From PHAA01 sp964584415 (lineage in GTDB: Bacteria; Bacillota; Syntrophomonadia; Syntrophomonadales; Syntrophomonadaceae), in assembly GCA_964584415.1 (NCBI GenBank), contig CAZOZX010000002.1, positions 1 through 64,000 of the forward strand: 64,000 nucleotides of DNA, read 5' to 3'. Of the stretch, positions 1 to 11,779 are shown in pieces. Within the stretch, counting starts at the first letter, position 1. Every line of letters starts with the position of its first letter. The notes below the pieces were generated by a model that worked only from the letters and a program-made list of their open reading frames with translations, did no database searches and was not told the DNA's origin. The position numbers and the translations under genes are program-made.

Positions 1-38
1 TTCAAGACCGCCTCCTTCAACCGCTCGGACACCCCTCC
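1..38 (-). tRNA. tRNA-Ser (anticodon TGA), 3' part cut off by window edge
   Basis: The minus strand from 38 downwards reads as the 5' half of a class II tRNA: acceptor strand GGAGGGG, a D-arm containing CCGAGCGGTTGAAGG, then an anticodon stem and loop with CTTGAA, which places anticodon TGA. This D-arm is typical of bacterial tRNA-Ser. The variable arm, T-arm and 3' end lie outside the window. It sits just downstream of serS on the same strand but has its own promoter. Confidence 0.88.
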
Positions 39-75
39 ACTAGAAGGATACACTGCTTAAATCAGTGCAAAAGCA

Positions 76-105
76 AGTATAGCACAGACCTTCGACTATT
101 GTCAA
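76..105 (-). promoter_or_regulatory. Sigma-A promoter for tRNA-Ser
   Basis: On the minus strand TTGACA (100-105) is followed after 18 bases by TATACT (76-81). The spacing and both hexamers fit a housekeeping promoter about 38 bases upstream of the tRNA 5' end. Confidence 0.75.
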
Positions 106-123
106 TAAAGCCGCTAGCCAAGC

Positions 124-1395
124 CTAATCGATTATCCCCAGCCCTCCCATATAAGGTCTCAGAACCTCGGGGATTTCTACTGATCCATCCTGCTGCTGAT
201 AGTTCTCCAGAATAGCGGCTACCGTCCTGCCTACCGCTACCCCAGACCCATTCAAGGTATGGACATATCGAATTTTCTCTTTCGACGCTGGGCGATATCG
301 GATGTTGGCCCTCCGAGCCTGAAAATCAAGACAGTTGGAACAGGACGAAATTTCTTTGTAATCATTGTAACTTGGCATCCATACTTCCAGGTCATAGGTT
401 TTAGCTGAAGAAAATCCCATATCACCAGTGCTTAATAGCACCACTCGATAGGGAATTCCTAATAATTGTAGAACCGTTTCTGCATTGCGGGTCATTTCTT
501 CCAGCTCTTCATAGGAACTCTCGGGCTTAGTAATCTTGACCAATTCGACCTTGTTAAATTGGTGTTGGCGAATAACTCCCCGGGTATCACGACCGTGTGA
601 TCCAGCTTCAGCACGGAAACAGGCAGTATATGCGGTCATATAGATTGGCAGGTCTTTTTCTTCCAGAATCTCTTCCCGGTACAAATTGGTAAGTGGAACC
701 TCCGCAGTAGGAACCAGATACATCTCCCTGCCTTCTACCTTAAACATGTCTTCAGCAAATTTGGGTAATTGCCCGGTCCCCACCATGCACTCTTTATTAA
801 CCATGAAGGGCGGGAAAATCTCCTGATAATTATGTTGGTAGATGTGCGTATCCAGATAGAAATTGATAATGGCCCGTTCCAGCCGAGCTCCTAGTCCTTT
901 ATATACGGTAAATCGAGCACCAGATAGTTTTGCAGCTCGTTCAAAATCTAATATGCCGAGTTTGGGGCCGATATCCCAGTGGGCTTGAGGTTCAAAATCA
1001 AAATTCCGCGGATTGCCCCACATTCGTATGGTTACATTGCTTTGTTCATCGGTCCCTATCGGAACAGATTCATCCGGGATATTGGGAATATTGAGCATAA
1101 TACTCTCAATAGCATCTTCTACTTCATTTAACTTTTGGTCTAGTTCCTTAATCTTCTGCCCGGCCTGTCTAACCCGCTCAACCAACTCCTCAGGATTTTG
1201 TCCTTGTTTCATTTTCTGCCCGACTTCTTGTGACGCCTGGTTGCGAAACTTCTTTATTTCTTCAGCTTCCACCAGCAAGGTACGTCTCTGACTGTCTAAG
1301 CCAAGGAAATTCTCTAAGATTCCGATTTGGTTTCTATTACGAAGGGCGGTCTCTACCAATTCAGGATTGGCCCTGACCATTTTTGCGTCCAACAT
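124..1395 (-). CDS. serS: Seryl-tRNA synthetase
   Basis: This cytoplasmic class II aminoacyl-tRNA synthetase charges tRNA-Ser (and, by family knowledge, tRNA-Sec before SelA acts on it). The 423 residues match the usual length. The N-terminal ~110 residues are the charged, helical tRNA-binding arm (many K/E, e.g. [17 protein letters not shown]). Motif 2 is seen as [14 protein letters not shown] and motif 3 as [19 protein letters not shown] near the C-terminus. The ATG start follows a GAGGAGGG-type ribosome site. It is the last gene of the T-box-led aminotransferase-serA-serS cluster, though a weak terminator-like hairpin precedes it. In Bacillus subtilis serS likewise lies beside pdxST near the origin. 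Confidence 0.97.
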   Translation of the reverse strand: MLDAKMVRANPELVETALRNRNQIGILENFLGLDSQRRTLLVEAEEIKKFRNQASQEVGQKMKQGQNPEELVERVRQAGQKIKELDQKLNEVEDAIESIMLNIPNIPDESVPIGTDEQSNVTIRMWGNPRNFDFEPQAHWDIGPKLGILDFERAAKLSGARFTVYKGLGARLERAIINFYLDTHIYQHNYQEIFPPFMVNKECMVGTGQLPKFAEDMFKVEGREMYLVPTAEVPLTNLYREEILEEKDLPIYMTAYTACFRAEAGSHGRDTRGVIRQHQFNKVELVKITKPESSYEELEEMTRNAETVLQLLGIPYRVVLLSTGDMGFSSAKTYDLEVWMPSYNDYKEISSCSNCLDFQARRANIRYRPASKEKIRYVHTLNGSGVAVGRTVAAILENYQQQDGSVEIPEVLRPYMGGLGIID

Positions 1396-1463
1396 TGCTT
1401 ATCCCTCCTCAAATGCAAAATATGTCTGGGATAATATTCTTTACCTACACGCTTTAATCTATT

Positions 1464-1483
1464 AAAAAACCCGGGGCAGGTTT
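1464..1483 (-). terminator. Weak terminator or attenuator between serA and serS
   Basis: On the minus strand AAACCT and GGGTTT can pair around a GCCCC loop and are followed by more T residues. The stem is only 6 bp including one G-U pair, so read-through into serS is expected. Confidence 0.35.
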
Positions 1484-1489
1484 CTACCA

Positions 1490-3082
1490 TCAAAAATGGA
1501 GCAAGATAGGGCGGCCTATTATACCATCAAATTTCCCCAAACGATCCAGTGCTTCCGGTTCTACTTTGTCATCCACATTCAATAACATAATAGCTTTTTC
1601 CCCGCTGGCATGAGGCGCAACTTTCATTCCCGAGATGTTAATCCCTTCATCACCAAGAGCGGTCGCAAATGGCCCGATGACCCTCGGGCGGTCTTCGTTT
1701 TCAGCAATGAGAACATATCCATCCAATGTGGTTTCGGTTTCATAACCGTTGATGTCCACCAGCAGAGGATTCCTGGCTCGGGATAAGGTTCCTTCAATTT
1801 CCAGCTCATTGGTACTGCTTACAATTTTTACGGATATCAAATTTTTATACCGTTTAGGACTTACCTCTTCCTTAATCTCGAACACCTTAATTCCACGGTC
1901 TTCGGCTATCAATCGCGCGTTAACATAATTAACCTTTTCCCACATTACCGGCTCCAATAATCCCTTAAGAAATCCAATGGTTAAAATTTCCGTTTCATTA
2001 ACGCTGATGGGACCGCTATAGGTAATTTCTGCTCGGGAAACCGGGGTTTTATAAATCTGAGAATAAATATTGCCTAATTTTTCTGCCAGAGTAATATAGG
2101 GGCGCAGGTAGTCCAGATCTTCACTCAGGACCGTTGGCAGATTGACTACATTGGGAACAATACCACCCTCCAGAGCTTTGATAACCTGTTCCGCTATCGT
2201 CTCTCCAACCCTCTTTTGGGCCTCAAATGTATCGGCTCCCAAATGGGGGGTACAAACGGTATTATTAAAATTAAACAGGGGATTATCGTAGGCCGGCTCC
2301 TTTTCATATACGTCCAGGCCTGCACTGGCAATTTTACCGCTCTCCAATCCCTTGACCAAGGCACTTTCTTCAATTATTCCACCCCGGGCGCAGTTTACCA
2401 CCCGTACTCCATCTTTTGCTAGTTGCAGAATCTGCTCATTTATCATATGCATGGTCTCTTCATTACGAGGGGTATGCACCGTAATAACATCTGATTCACG
2501 TACCAATTCCTCCAGCGTCCCTTTCCTTTCCGCTCCAAAACGTTCAAAGCGCTCTTCCGAAATATAGGGATCATATGCTATTACCTTCATATTAAATGCC
2601 TTCAATCGTGTAGCTATCATGGATCCTATTCGGCCCAGTCCTACAATTCCAACCGTTTTCCCGTACAACTCTGTCCCCCGGAAAGGGGTGCGGTCCCAGG
2701 TTCCGCCTTTTAGCACATTATTAGCCCATGCTGTATTACGAACCGAGGACAATAGCAGGCTCATGGTTTGTTCGGCAGCGGAAATAGTGTTGCTGTCGGG
2801 CGTATTGGCCACCACCACCCCGTAACGGGTGCAAACATCAACGTCTATATTGTCGACGCCGTTACCTGCCCGCCCGACCACTTTCAACCTGGTTGCTTTC
2901 TTAATTAACTCCTCGTTGACTTTTGTAACGCTCCTTACAATTAACGCATCATATTGATCGATGATTTCTAATAAGTCTCCCCGGGATATACCCGGTCGAT
3001 TGTCGACCTCCAAAGCAGCTTCTAATATCTTCAGCCCTTCTTCAGCGATACTCTCACTAACTATAACTCTTTTCTTCTCCAT
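1490..3082 (-). CDS. serA: D-3-phosphoglycerate dehydrogenase
   Basis: The enzyme catalyses NAD-dependent oxidation of 3-phosphoglycerate to 3-phosphohydroxypyruvate, the first step of serine synthesis. At 530 residues it is the long type. An N-terminal substrate/NAD domain contains GKTVGIVGLGRIGS (Rossmann glycine motif, about residues 141-154). Catalytic-region motifs NCARGGIIEE, GLDVYEKEP and CTPHLGA hold the Arg, Glu and His of the D-2-hydroxyacid dehydrogenase family. An intervening domain follows, and then a C-terminal ACT domain (from about residue 455, GPFATALGDEGINISGMKV), which in this family usually binds serine for feedback control. The ATG follows AGAGGAGG. It is 15 bases downstream of the aminotransferase and shares its serine T-box leader. 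Confidence 0.95.
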   Translation of the reverse strand: MEKKRVIVSESIAEEGLKILEAALEVDNRPGISRGDLLEIIDQYDALIVRSVTKVNEELIKKATRLKVVGRAGNGVDNIDVDVCTRYGVVVANTPDSNTISAAEQTMSLLLSSVRNTAWANNVLKGGTWDRTPFRGTELYGKTVGIVGLGRIGSMIATRLKAFNMKVIAYDPYISEERFERFGAERKGTLEELVRESDVITVHTPRNEETMHMINEQILQLAKDGVRVVNCARGGIIEESALVKGLESGKIASAGLDVYEKEPAYDNPLFNFNNTVCTPHLGADTFEAQKRVGETIAEQVIKALEGGIVPNVVNLPTVLSEDLDYLRPYITLAEKLGNIYSQIYKTPVSRAEITYSGPISVNETEILTIGFLKGLLEPVMWEKVNYVNARLIAEDRGIKVFEIKEEVSPKRYKNLISVKIVSSTNELEIEGTLSRARNPLLVDINGYETETTLDGYVLIAENEDRPRVIGPFATALGDEGINISGMKVAPHASGEKAIMLLNVDDKVEPEALDRLGKFDGIIGRPILLHF

Positions 3083-3097
3083 CGCTACTTTCCTCCT

Positions 3098-4267
3098 CTA
3101 TTCTGTTCTGGCGACATGATAATTTAAGAGAATCTCTTGGGCTTTATGTAAACCCGACCCCATCTCCAGTTTGAAGTTGAATTTTACTAATGTTAATTCT
3201 AAGGCTGCCAGTACCGATATTATGTCTAATTCCCGGACATATCCCAGATGTCCCATGCGGAAAATTACGTTATCCAGATTAAATTGTCCCCCTGCTAGAA
3301 TTATGTTAAATTCATCCAGCATGTATTTTCTAATTAGGTTAGCTCCAATGGACTTAGGTGCATAAACTGAGGTTACCGCATTAGAGGCCGATTTATCCTC
3401 AGTAAACAGCTCCAAGCCCATCGCTGTTATGCTGCTGCGGACCATGTCGCGGTAATTACGGTGGCGCGTCACAACATTGTCGATACCCTCTTCTTCTAAC
3501 ATCTTCAGCGCTTCTTGAAGCCCATAATATAGTGATATAGGCGGAGTGAAAGCAGTTTGCCCTTTCTCCTGATACTGCAATCCCATCGTTACATCCCAAT
3601 AATAACGACTATTAGTATTACTTTGCTGTTTTTGCAGTGCTTTCTGGCTAAAGGCCATAAAGCTCAATCCGGGCGGGATCATGAAGGCTTTCTGTGATCC
3701 GCTTACAACCACATCTAATCCCCATTCGTCCATTTTTAATTCATGGGCACCTAAGCTGCTGACTGCATCCACCATAAATAATGCAGGATGCTCACCTAAT
3801 GCCTGACGTATTGTCTTGATGTCATTAAATGCCCCGGTAGAAGTCTCGTTATGGGTTATCAATACAGCCTTAATTTCTCCATTTTTATCTTTATCTATCC
3901 GATCCTTGATCCGGTCAGGATCCGCTCCAGTTCCCCAGGGGAAATCTATTTTCTCAACCTGTGCACCAAACCGGGCGGCTATCTCCGCAAATCGATCTCC
4001 AAATACACCGATTGAGATGGCTAATACCCTATCCCCCGGTGCTACAAAGTTTGATACCGCCGCTTCCAATCCTCCGGTTCCGGAAGCAGGGTAGATCAAC
4101 AGGTTGTCTTTGGTTTGACAGATCCTCTTAACTCCGGCTATGACCTCTTCAATGATTGCTTTGAATTCTGCTCCCCGATGGTTTATCATCGGTCTGTCCA
4201 TTGCCCGGGCTACGCGCAAAGGTATGGGCGTAGGTCCCGGTATCAAAAGATATTGAGCGCTTTTCAT
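3098..4267 (-). CDS. Class V aminotransferase (serine-pyruvate / alanine-glyoxylate type), probable serine-pathway transaminase
   Basis: This is a PLP-dependent aminotransferase of fold type I, 389 residues. The PLP lysine is K193 in SGSQKAF, the aspartate contacting the PLP ring nitrogen is D167 in MVDAVSS, and the N-terminal segment PGPTPIP is characteristic of the alanine-glyoxylate/serine-pyruvate group. No dedicated serC is visible in the window. Its place immediately ahead of serA under a serine-specific T-box suggests that it supplies amino groups in serine synthesis, either as a phosphoserine aminotransferase substitute or between serine and glyoxylate/pyruvate. The sequence alone does not settle the substrate. 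Alanine-glyoxylate aminotransferase is the safest family name. Confidence 0.88.
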   Translation of the reverse strand: MKSAQYLLIPGPTPIPLRVARAMDRPMINHRGAEFKAIIEEVIAGVKRICQTKDNLLIYPASGTGGLEAAVSNFVAPGDRVLAISIGVFGDRFAEIAARFGAQVEKIDFPWGTGADPDRIKDRIDKDKNGEIKAVLITHNETSTGAFNDIKTIRQALGEHPALFMVDAVSSLGAHELKMDEWGLDVVVSGSQKAFMIPPGLSFMAFSQKALQKQQSNTNSRYYWDVTMGLQYQEKGQTAFTPPISLYYGLQEALKMLEEEGIDNVVTRHRNYRDMVRSSITAMGLELFTEDKSASNAVTSVYAPKSIGANLIRKYMLDEFNIILAGGQFNLDNVIFRMGHLGYVRELDIISVLAALELTLVKFNFKLEMGSGLHKAQEILLNYHVARTE

Positions 4268-4290
4268 TTGTGGAATACCCTCCTGCTCAA

Positions 4291-4521
4291 AAATAAAAAA
4301 TCCCTCGCCCGTTTAGGGACGAGAGGTTTTCCCGCGTTGCCACCCTTGTTGGCGCTGATGCGCCCCCTTTTCGGTTATAACGGAACCGCCGCAACTGCTT
4401 TTACAGTTAGCCTCAAGGGTGGATTCAAAACCTGCCTATACTGGTTCGCACCCTCCACCAGTTCTCTGCGATAGGACCAGTCTCTACTTTTCCCCATCAT
4501 CGGGTGGTCGAATTTTGTTTG
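4291..4521 (-). promoter_or_regulatory. Serine-specific T-box leader (riboswitch) with terminator
   Basis: On the minus strand the conserved T-box bulge AGGGTGGCAACGCGGG is complete (4331-4346). Upstream is a Stem I region with paired AACTGGT/ACCAGT segments, and a specifier loop where GAA is followed by TCC (complement of 4421-4423), a serine codon. Downstream a hairpin CTCGTCC/GGGCGAG (about 4303-4325) runs into a T-rich tract (4291-4300) and forms the terminator. By known T-box mechanism, uncharged tRNA-Ser would pair at the specifier and bulge and allow read-through into the aminotransferase-serA-serS cluster. Confidence 0.93.
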
Positions 4522-4527
4522 TGGTAA

Positions 4528-4556
4528 ATTATATTATACCAAACATCCTTTGGCAA
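4528..4556 (-). promoter_or_regulatory. Sigma-A promoter of the serine T-box operon
   Basis: The minus strand has TTGCCA (4551-4556), a 17-base spacer and TATAAT (4528-4533). A second overlapping TATAAT lies at 4533-4538. The predicted transcript start falls just before T-box Stem I. Confidence 0.75.
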
Positions 4557-4561
4557 TACGG

Positions 4562-5131
4562 CTATTTCAGCATTTCCAGGAAGTATACATGTATACTTAG
4601 ATCATTGGTTAACTCCGGATGAAATGCTGTTGCCAGCATATTCTTCTCCTTAACCATCACTATCTTATCCTGATAAGTAGAGAGAACCTGAGCGTTGCCC
4701 CACACCCGTTCAACATAAGGTGCTCTTATAAAGACCCCCCGACAACGATTTATGCCTTCCACCTGTAATTCGGTTTCAAAGCTCTCTACCTGCCTCCCGT
4801 AGGCATTTCTTCGCACCGCCATATCCATTAGGTCAAGACCAACCTGTTTCATCTCTACTATTTCTCTGGCCATCAAAATCATGCCGGCACAGGTTCCCCA
4901 TATAGGCATTCCTTCATGGCAACGCTTTTGAATGGGCTCCAATAACCCGTAAGCCATCAAAAGTTTACCCATAGTTGTACTTTCCCCACCAGGGATGATT
5001 AATCCTTCAACCTGTTCAAGTTCCTGAATGGTTCTAACTTGAGTAGGGTAAGCGCCACTTTTTAATAGTGCGGCTTCATGCTCGACAAAAGCTCCTTGCA
5101 GAGCTAATACCCCTACTTTTTTACCAGCCAC
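4562..5131 (-). CDS. pdxT: Pyridoxal 5'-phosphate synthase, glutaminase subunit PdxT
   Basis: The glutamine amidotransferase subunit of the DXP-independent PLP synthase hydrolyses glutamine and channels ammonia to PdxS. At 189 residues it is standard length. The class I amidotransferase triad is visible: the nucleophile Cys in WGTCAGMI (near residue 80) and the His and Glu in FHPELT near the C-terminus. The [11 protein letters not shown] loop is diagnostic for PdxT. The gene overlaps the 3' end of pdxS by 11 bases, which implies translational coupling. PLP is the cofactor of the neighbouring aminotransferase and of SelA. Confidence 0.96.
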   Translation of the reverse strand: MAGKKVGVLALQGAFVEHEAALLKSGAYPTQVRTIQELEQVEGLIIPGGESTTMGKLLMAYGLLEPIQKRCHEGMPIWGTCAGMILMAREIVEMKQVGLDLMDMAVRRNAYGRQVESFETELQVEGINRCRGVFIRAPYVERVWGNAQVLSTYQDKIVMVKEKNMLATAFHPELTNDLSIHVYFLEMLK

Positions 5132-6005
5132 GATCTTGCATCCTATCCTCTGGTTTTATAGTTGCTATATCTAATCCCGACATAGCCTCCCCCAAATCGC
5201 GCGAAATTTCCGCGAGAATCGCAGCATCTTTATAATAAGTAGTCGCAGCCACGATAGCTTTAGCCCTTCGGGCGGGATCGCCCGATTTAAATATCCCAGA
5301 TCCAACAAATATTCCGTCACAGCCTAATTGCATCATTAGTGCTGCATCAGCTGGCGTAGCTATCCCCCCGGCTGCAAAGTTGACTACCGGGAGTCTTTTT
5401 GCTGTAGCCACCTCAACCACTAGTTCATACGGGGTTTGCAGTTCTTTGGCTGCAGTCATTAGTTCTTCTTCCGGCAAATTAGATACCCAGCGTATTTCAT
5501 CGTTAACCTGGCGTATATGTCTGACTGCTTCGACCACATTTCCTGTCCCCGGTTCTCCTTTTGTACGTATCATGGCAGCACCCTCACCTATACGCCGAAG
5601 TGCCTCGCCGAGATTCCGAGCCCCGCAAACAAAAGGTACCTTGAAGAGCTTTTTATCAACATGGTATTTTTCATCAGCCGGGGTTAAAACTTCGCTTTCA
5701 TCAATGTAATCTATACCTAGGGACTGTAAAACCTGAGCTTCTACAAAATGTCCTATCCGACACTTGGCCATAACTGGAATGGTAACTGCTTCCATGATCT
5801 TGAGAATTATGCTGGGATCCGCCATACGTGCTATGCCGCCGGCAGCTCTGATATCAGCCGGAACCCTCTCCAAGGCCATTACTGCACAAGCCCCTGCTTC
5901 CTCGGCTATTTTTGCCTGCTCAGGTGTAGTCACGTCCATTATCACTCCACCTTTTAGCATCTGGGCTAAGCCTGCTTTTACCCTAAAAGTACCTGTTTCC
6001 TGCAT
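5121..6005 (-). CDS. pdxS: Pyridoxal 5'-phosphate synthase, lyase subunit PdxS
   Basis: The synthase subunit condenses ribose 5-phosphate, glyceraldehyde 3-phosphate and ammonia into PLP and works as a dodecamer with PdxT. The 294-residue length is typical. The Schiff-base lysine is K81 in [14 protein letters not shown], a second conserved lysine region is present ([17 protein letters not shown]), and the phosphate loop [18 protein letters not shown] is intact. It lies 46 bases downstream of gyrA on the same strand. No clear separate promoter was recognised in that gap, so transcription may continue from gyrBA. Confidence 0.97.
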   Translation of the reverse strand: MQETGTFRVKAGLAQMLKGGVIMDVTTPEQAKIAEEAGACAVMALERVPADIRAAGGIARMADPSIILKIMEAVTIPVMAKCRIGHFVEAQVLQSLGIDYIDESEVLTPADEKYHVDKKLFKVPFVCGARNLGEALRRIGEGAAMIRTKGEPGTGNVVEAVRHIRQVNDEIRWVSNLPEEELMTAAKELQTPYELVVEVATAKRLPVVNFAAGGIATPADAALMMQLGCDGIFVGSGIFKSGDPARRAKAIVAATTYYKDAAILAEISRDLGEAMSGLDIATIKPEDRMQDRGW

Positions 6006-6051
6006 TTCCTACCCTCCAAAGTCTCCATAAAATAGCTACTATAGCACTTTC

Positions 6052-8487
6052 CTACTCATCTTTTTCTATTTTGAACCGTGCAACCGCAGCAACACGATCG
6101 CTTTCCGAGGTTTTCATTATAACCACCCCGCGCGAGTAACGCTTTTGGGTGGAAATATCACTGGCTTCCAACCTGATAAGATTCCCCGCGCTAGTGAGGA
6201 TGACTAACTCCTCTTCCTCGGCAACTATTTTAAAGCCTACTATCGGCCCATTCTTTTTGTCAACATTTATGGTTTTTAGTCCTTTCCCGCCACGCAATTG
6301 AGTACGATATTCTGATAAGGGTGTTTTTTTACCGTAACCATTTTCGGTTACCATAAACACCTCGGCTTCAGAACGGTCTTTATCTATTCCGACCACAAAA
6401 TCACTCGGGTCCAGCCTTATCCCCCGAATTCCCGCTGCGGTCCGCCCCATACTTCTGACCTGCTGTTCTTCAAACATTATTGCCTGCCCCAGAGAGGTAA
6501 CTAACATGACCTGGTCTTTGCCATCTACCCTAATTACCCCCACCAACTCGTCCCCATCACTCAGATTAATGGCAATAATCCCACTTTTCCTAATATTCGA
6601 AAGATCGGACAGCCGAACTTTTTTTACTATCCCTTTTTTGGTTGCCATTATTAGGTGTCTTCGATCATCTATACTACGAGCTGCCACAATTGTGCTTACT
6701 TTTTCTCCCTCTCTCAAATCCAGGAAGTTAACTAACGCCTGTCCTTTGGCCTGGCGTGATGATTCTGGAATTTGATGGGCTTTGGCACAGAAAACCCGTC
6801 CTTGATTGGTAAAGAAAAATATGTTTGCTAGCACTCCAGTAACGACTATATCATTAGCAAAATCTTCGGCTCTGGTAGTAGCTGAACTTACTCCTTTGCC
6901 ACCTCGCTTTTGTGCCTTGTAGGTATCTAGAGGCTGCCTTTTTATATACCCTCGATGACTAAGCGTTATAACAACTTCATGGTCTTCGATAAAATCCTCT
7001 TCCTCATAGTCCATGTTTTCGCTCGTTATTTCCGTCCGCCGCTTGTCCCCAAAACGGTTCTTGATATCATCCAAGTCCTCCTTAACTATAGCCAATACTC
7101 TCTCTGGCCTTTGGAGGATATCCTCATAATCGGCGATTTTCAATACTAATTCCCGTAACTCTTCTTCTAACCGTGTTCTTTCCAATCCCGTCAATTGTAC
7201 AAATCGCATATCTAAGATAGCATTTGCCTGGATTTCACTTAGATTAAACCGGGTTATCAAACCTTGTCTAGCAACATCTCGATTTGCCGAGTTCCGAATC
7301 AATTCTATTATTTCATCTAGATTATCTAGTGCTATTTGAAGACCTTCCAGAATATGCCGCCGGTTGAGGGCCAATGTTAATTCATACCTTGTCCGTCGGG
7401 TAATAACCTCTTGGCGATGTTGGATATATGCCTCCATCATTTGTTTTAAATTGAGCACTCTTGGTTGTCCATTTATAAGACTAAGCATTATCACCCCAAA
7501 TGTATCCTCCAACTGGGTGTGCTTATATAAATTGTTCATCAGGACATGGGTGTTTACATCCCGGCGTACCTCTATAACGATTCTGATTCCGTTACGGTCA
7601 GATTCATCTCTAAGGTCGACTATGCCTTCAATCTTTTTGTCTCTTGCCAGGCTGGCGATTTTTTCCACCACTCGGGCTTTATTGACCTGATATGGGATCT
7701 CCGAAATAATAATGGCTGTACGTCCACCTTTTTTTTCTTCTACCGAATAACGTGCCCTAACCTTTATGCTTCCTCGCCCGGTTGTATACGCCTGTCTTAT
7801 GCCACGGGCTCCCATTATTCCTGCAGTAGGGAAATCTGGTCCAGGGATTGCTTCCATTAATTCGTCGATCGTCACTTCCGGATCGTCTATTACCATCTTT
7901 ATCCCATCAACTACTTCAGAGAGGTTGTGGGGCGGGATATTTGTCGCCATCCCGACAGCAATCCCCGATGAGCCATTAATCAGAAGATTGGGTATACGGC
8001 TGGGCAAAACCTGAGGTTCTTCTCTAGTATCATCATAGTTTGGCCGCCAATCCACTGTATCTTTTTCGATGTCCTTTAACATCTCGCCAGCTATGCGAGC
8101 CATACGGGACTCTGTATATCTCATGGCCGCAGCAGCGTCCCCATCTATGGACCCGAAATTACCGTGGCCATCCACTAATGGATATCGCATTGAAAAAGGT
8201 TGGGCCATTTTCACCATGGTCTGGTATATAGCCGCATCACCATGGGGATGATACTTACCCATTACTTCACCAACGATATTGGCTGATTTCTTATGGGGTT
8301 TATCATGGGTCATGCCTTGATCATATAGGGCGTATAGAATGCGGCGATGAACCGGTTTAAGACCATCCCGGACATCTGGCAGGGCACGAGATACAATAAC
8401 ACTCATGGAATATTCCAGGAATGATTTCTTAACCTCTTTTTCTATATCAATCGGCAGTACTTTACTAAATAGGTTCTCCTGTCCCAA
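6052..8487 (-). CDS. gyrA: DNA gyrase subunit A
   Basis: GyrA breaks and rejoins DNA in the A2B2 gyrase that introduces negative supercoils. At 811 residues it has the expected size. The active-site tyrosine is in MRYTESRM (about residue 123), and the quinolone-pocket region [13 protein letters not shown] precedes it. The C-terminal beta-pinwheel contains a GyrA box QKRGGKG (about residue 535), which marks a true gyrase rather than topoisomerase IV. The start follows GGAGGT. It is 14 bases downstream of gyrB in the classic gyrB-gyrA operon. Confidence 0.98.
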   Translation of the reverse strand: MGQENLFSKVLPIDIEKEVKKSFLEYSMSVIVSRALPDVRDGLKPVHRRILYALYDQGMTHDKPHKKSANIVGEVMGKYHPHGDAAIYQTMVKMAQPFSMRYPLVDGHGNFGSIDGDAAAAMRYTESRMARIAGEMLKDIEKDTVDWRPNYDDTREEPQVLPSRIPNLLINGSSGIAVGMATNIPPHNLSEVVDGIKMVIDDPEVTIDELMEAIPGPDFPTAGIMGARGIRQAYTTGRGSIKVRARYSVEEKKGGRTAIIISEIPYQVNKARVVEKIASLARDKKIEGIVDLRDESDRNGIRIVIEVRRDVNTHVLMNNLYKHTQLEDTFGVIMLSLINGQPRVLNLKQMMEAYIQHRQEVITRRTRYELTLALNRRHILEGLQIALDNLDEIIELIRNSANRDVARQGLITRFNLSEIQANAILDMRFVQLTGLERTRLEEELRELVLKIADYEDILQRPERVLAIVKEDLDDIKNRFGDKRRTEITSENMDYEEEDFIEDHEVVITLSHRGYIKRQPLDTYKAQKRGGKGVSSATTRAEDFANDIVVTGVLANIFFFTNQGRVFCAKAHQIPESSRQAKGQALVNFLDLREGEKVSTIVAARSIDDRRHLIMATKKGIVKKVRLSDLSNIRKSGIIAINLSDGDELVGVIRVDGKDQVMLVTSLGQAIMFEEQQVRSMGRTAAGIRGIRLDPSDFVVGIDKDRSEAEVFMVTENGYGKKTPLSEYRTQLRGGKGLKTINVDKKNGPIVGFKIVAEEEELVILTSAGNLIRLEASDISTQKRYSRGVVIMKTSESDRVAAVARFKIEKDE

Positions 8488-8501
8488 AGTGTAAATACCT
8501 C

Positions 8502-10406
<1,905 letters not shown>

Positions 10407-10409
10407 TTA

Positions 10410-10658
10410 TTAACCCTCCTTGAGGAAATGTATTGCTCTTTTATATAGAGTATTTGATGAAATAGGCGATAAATATTGGCCATCATCGCATAAAATCATA
10501 GACTTCTTCTTTTCACTGCTTATGATTCGTAAAGTCTTGTCTAAATTAGCATCTTCGATCAATTGTTTCAATTCGGAGGAAACCGGTTCTTCCAAATTTA
10601 TAATCGCGATTAATTTATCCCCGCATATTACTGTGTCGTCCCCTAAGTGCAAGTACAC
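10410..10658 (-). CDS. remB: RemB/YaaB-like protein (DUF370)
   Basis: This 82-residue cytoplasmic protein of the DUF370 family has the N-terminal MYLHLGDDTVI and a SSEKKKSMILCDDGQ-like core. In B. subtilis the gene between recF and gyrB encodes RemB (YaaB), a small protein linked to extracellular-matrix regulation; the identical position supports orthology. The start is GTG after AAAGGAG. It lies 2 bases after recF and 3 bases before gyrB, so it is a tight operon member. Confidence 0.85.
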   Translation of the reverse strand: MYLHLGDDTVICGDKLIAIINLEEPVSSELKQLIEDANLDKTLRIISSEKKKSMILCDDGQYLSPISSNTLYKRAIHFLKEG

Positions 10659-10660
10659 AC

Positions 10661-11764
10661 TTATAACTCCTTTCTTTCCAACCGTCCTTCTTCCAATCCA
10701 TAATGGGTGCAGCCATAATCATCCTTCTTATCAATACTCACAGCAGTTAAAAAAGTCTGAAACTCGGCTTCACGTAAATATTTCATTAACATTGATTTTT
10801 TTTGCTCATCTAATTCTGATAGAACATCGTCTAATAAAAGTATAGGAAAATATCCTTTTACCTTATAAAAAGCATATAACTCGGCCATTTTCATACTGAT
10901 TGATAAATTGCGTTGCTGCCCTTGAGATGCAAATATTTGGGCTGATCGTCCATCATGGTATACATTAATGTCATCCAAATGAGGTCCCACCAGAGACCTT
11001 CTTCTTTTAATTTCTTCGTTTAGTTTTGCACAAATATTTTTATGCATGGCTTCCTTTAAGATATCCATATTGATTTTATCATTCTCGACCGCAAATGACA
11101 GAGCGTATTTTATCCTCATATCATTCTGGGATTCATTTATTGAACTGAAAATAGGCCTACTAATATCTTCCAGTAACTGAACAAAATTTAGACGCTGTAT
11201 TATCAACCGGATAGAATTTTCAACGAAAAGATCGTTAATAATTTTAAATGTTTTTCCAGAAGTTTGCTCCCTTTTTAGAAAATTATTCCTTTTTCTAAGT
11301 GTGTTCAGATAATTATCAAAGTTATATAGATATTCGTTAGATATTTGTTTGAGAGTAAAATCTAAAAAGGCTCTCCTTTTGGATGGAGAACCTTTAATTA
11401 AAAAAAGATCATCCGGTGTAAACGTTACCACTCTAATACGGTCCTGATTATTTTGATTACTCTTTTTATTATTGACCTGGTATAATTTGTTGCCGTTTAG
11501 GTTGTATTTCAGTTGAGCCTCTATTGACCTCTCAGATATGCAATATTGAAAATCCAAACAATAGCTGCTGCAACCATATTTAACCAAATCAGTATCTGTA
11601 GATCGGCGAAATGAGCCTCCTGTGGCCAGAACAAAAATTGATTCTAATAAATTGGTCTTTCCCTGGCCATTATCACCGGTAAATATATTCAATCCAGGGG
11701 CTGGTTCAAATTCTATTCTAGCAATATTACGAAAATTTCTTATTTTTAGTTTAGATATCTCCAA
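10661..11764 (-). CDS. recF: DNA replication and repair protein RecF
   Basis: RecF is an SMC-like ATPase that binds gapped DNA and helps load RecA through RecOR. The 367 residues start with MEISKLKIRNFRNI. Walker A is GDNGQGKTNLLE (about residues 30-41), the signature region is SQGQQRNLSISMKMAEL and Walker B is ILLLDDVLSELD. The start is a TTG after AAAGGA. It is 15 bases downstream of dnaN. The small S4-domain gene (yaaA) that lies between dnaN and recF in many Firmicutes is not present. Confidence 0.96.
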   Translation of the reverse strand: MEISKLKIRNFRNIARIEFEPAPGLNIFTGDNGQGKTNLLESIFVLATGGSFRRSTDTDLVKYGCSSYCLDFQYCISERSIEAQLKYNLNGNKLYQVNNKKSNQNNQDRIRVVTFTPDDLFLIKGSPSKRRAFLDFTLKQISNEYLYNFDNYLNTLRKRNNFLKREQTSGKTFKIINDLFVENSIRLIIQRLNFVQLLEDISRPIFSSINESQNDMRIKYALSFAVENDKINMDILKEAMHKNICAKLNEEIKRRRSLVGPHLDDINVYHDGRSAQIFASQGQQRNLSISMKMAELYAFYKVKGYFPILLLDDVLSELDEQKKSMLMKYLREAEFQTFLTAVSIDKKDDYGCTHYGLEEGRLERKEL

Positions 11765-11779
11765 AAAAATAATCCTTTG

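Noticed and set aside
1013..1291. Opposite-strand open frames inside serS, serA, gyrA, gyrB, selB and other long genes
   Set aside because: They are antisense shadows of well-supported genes with no family similarity or ribosome sites.
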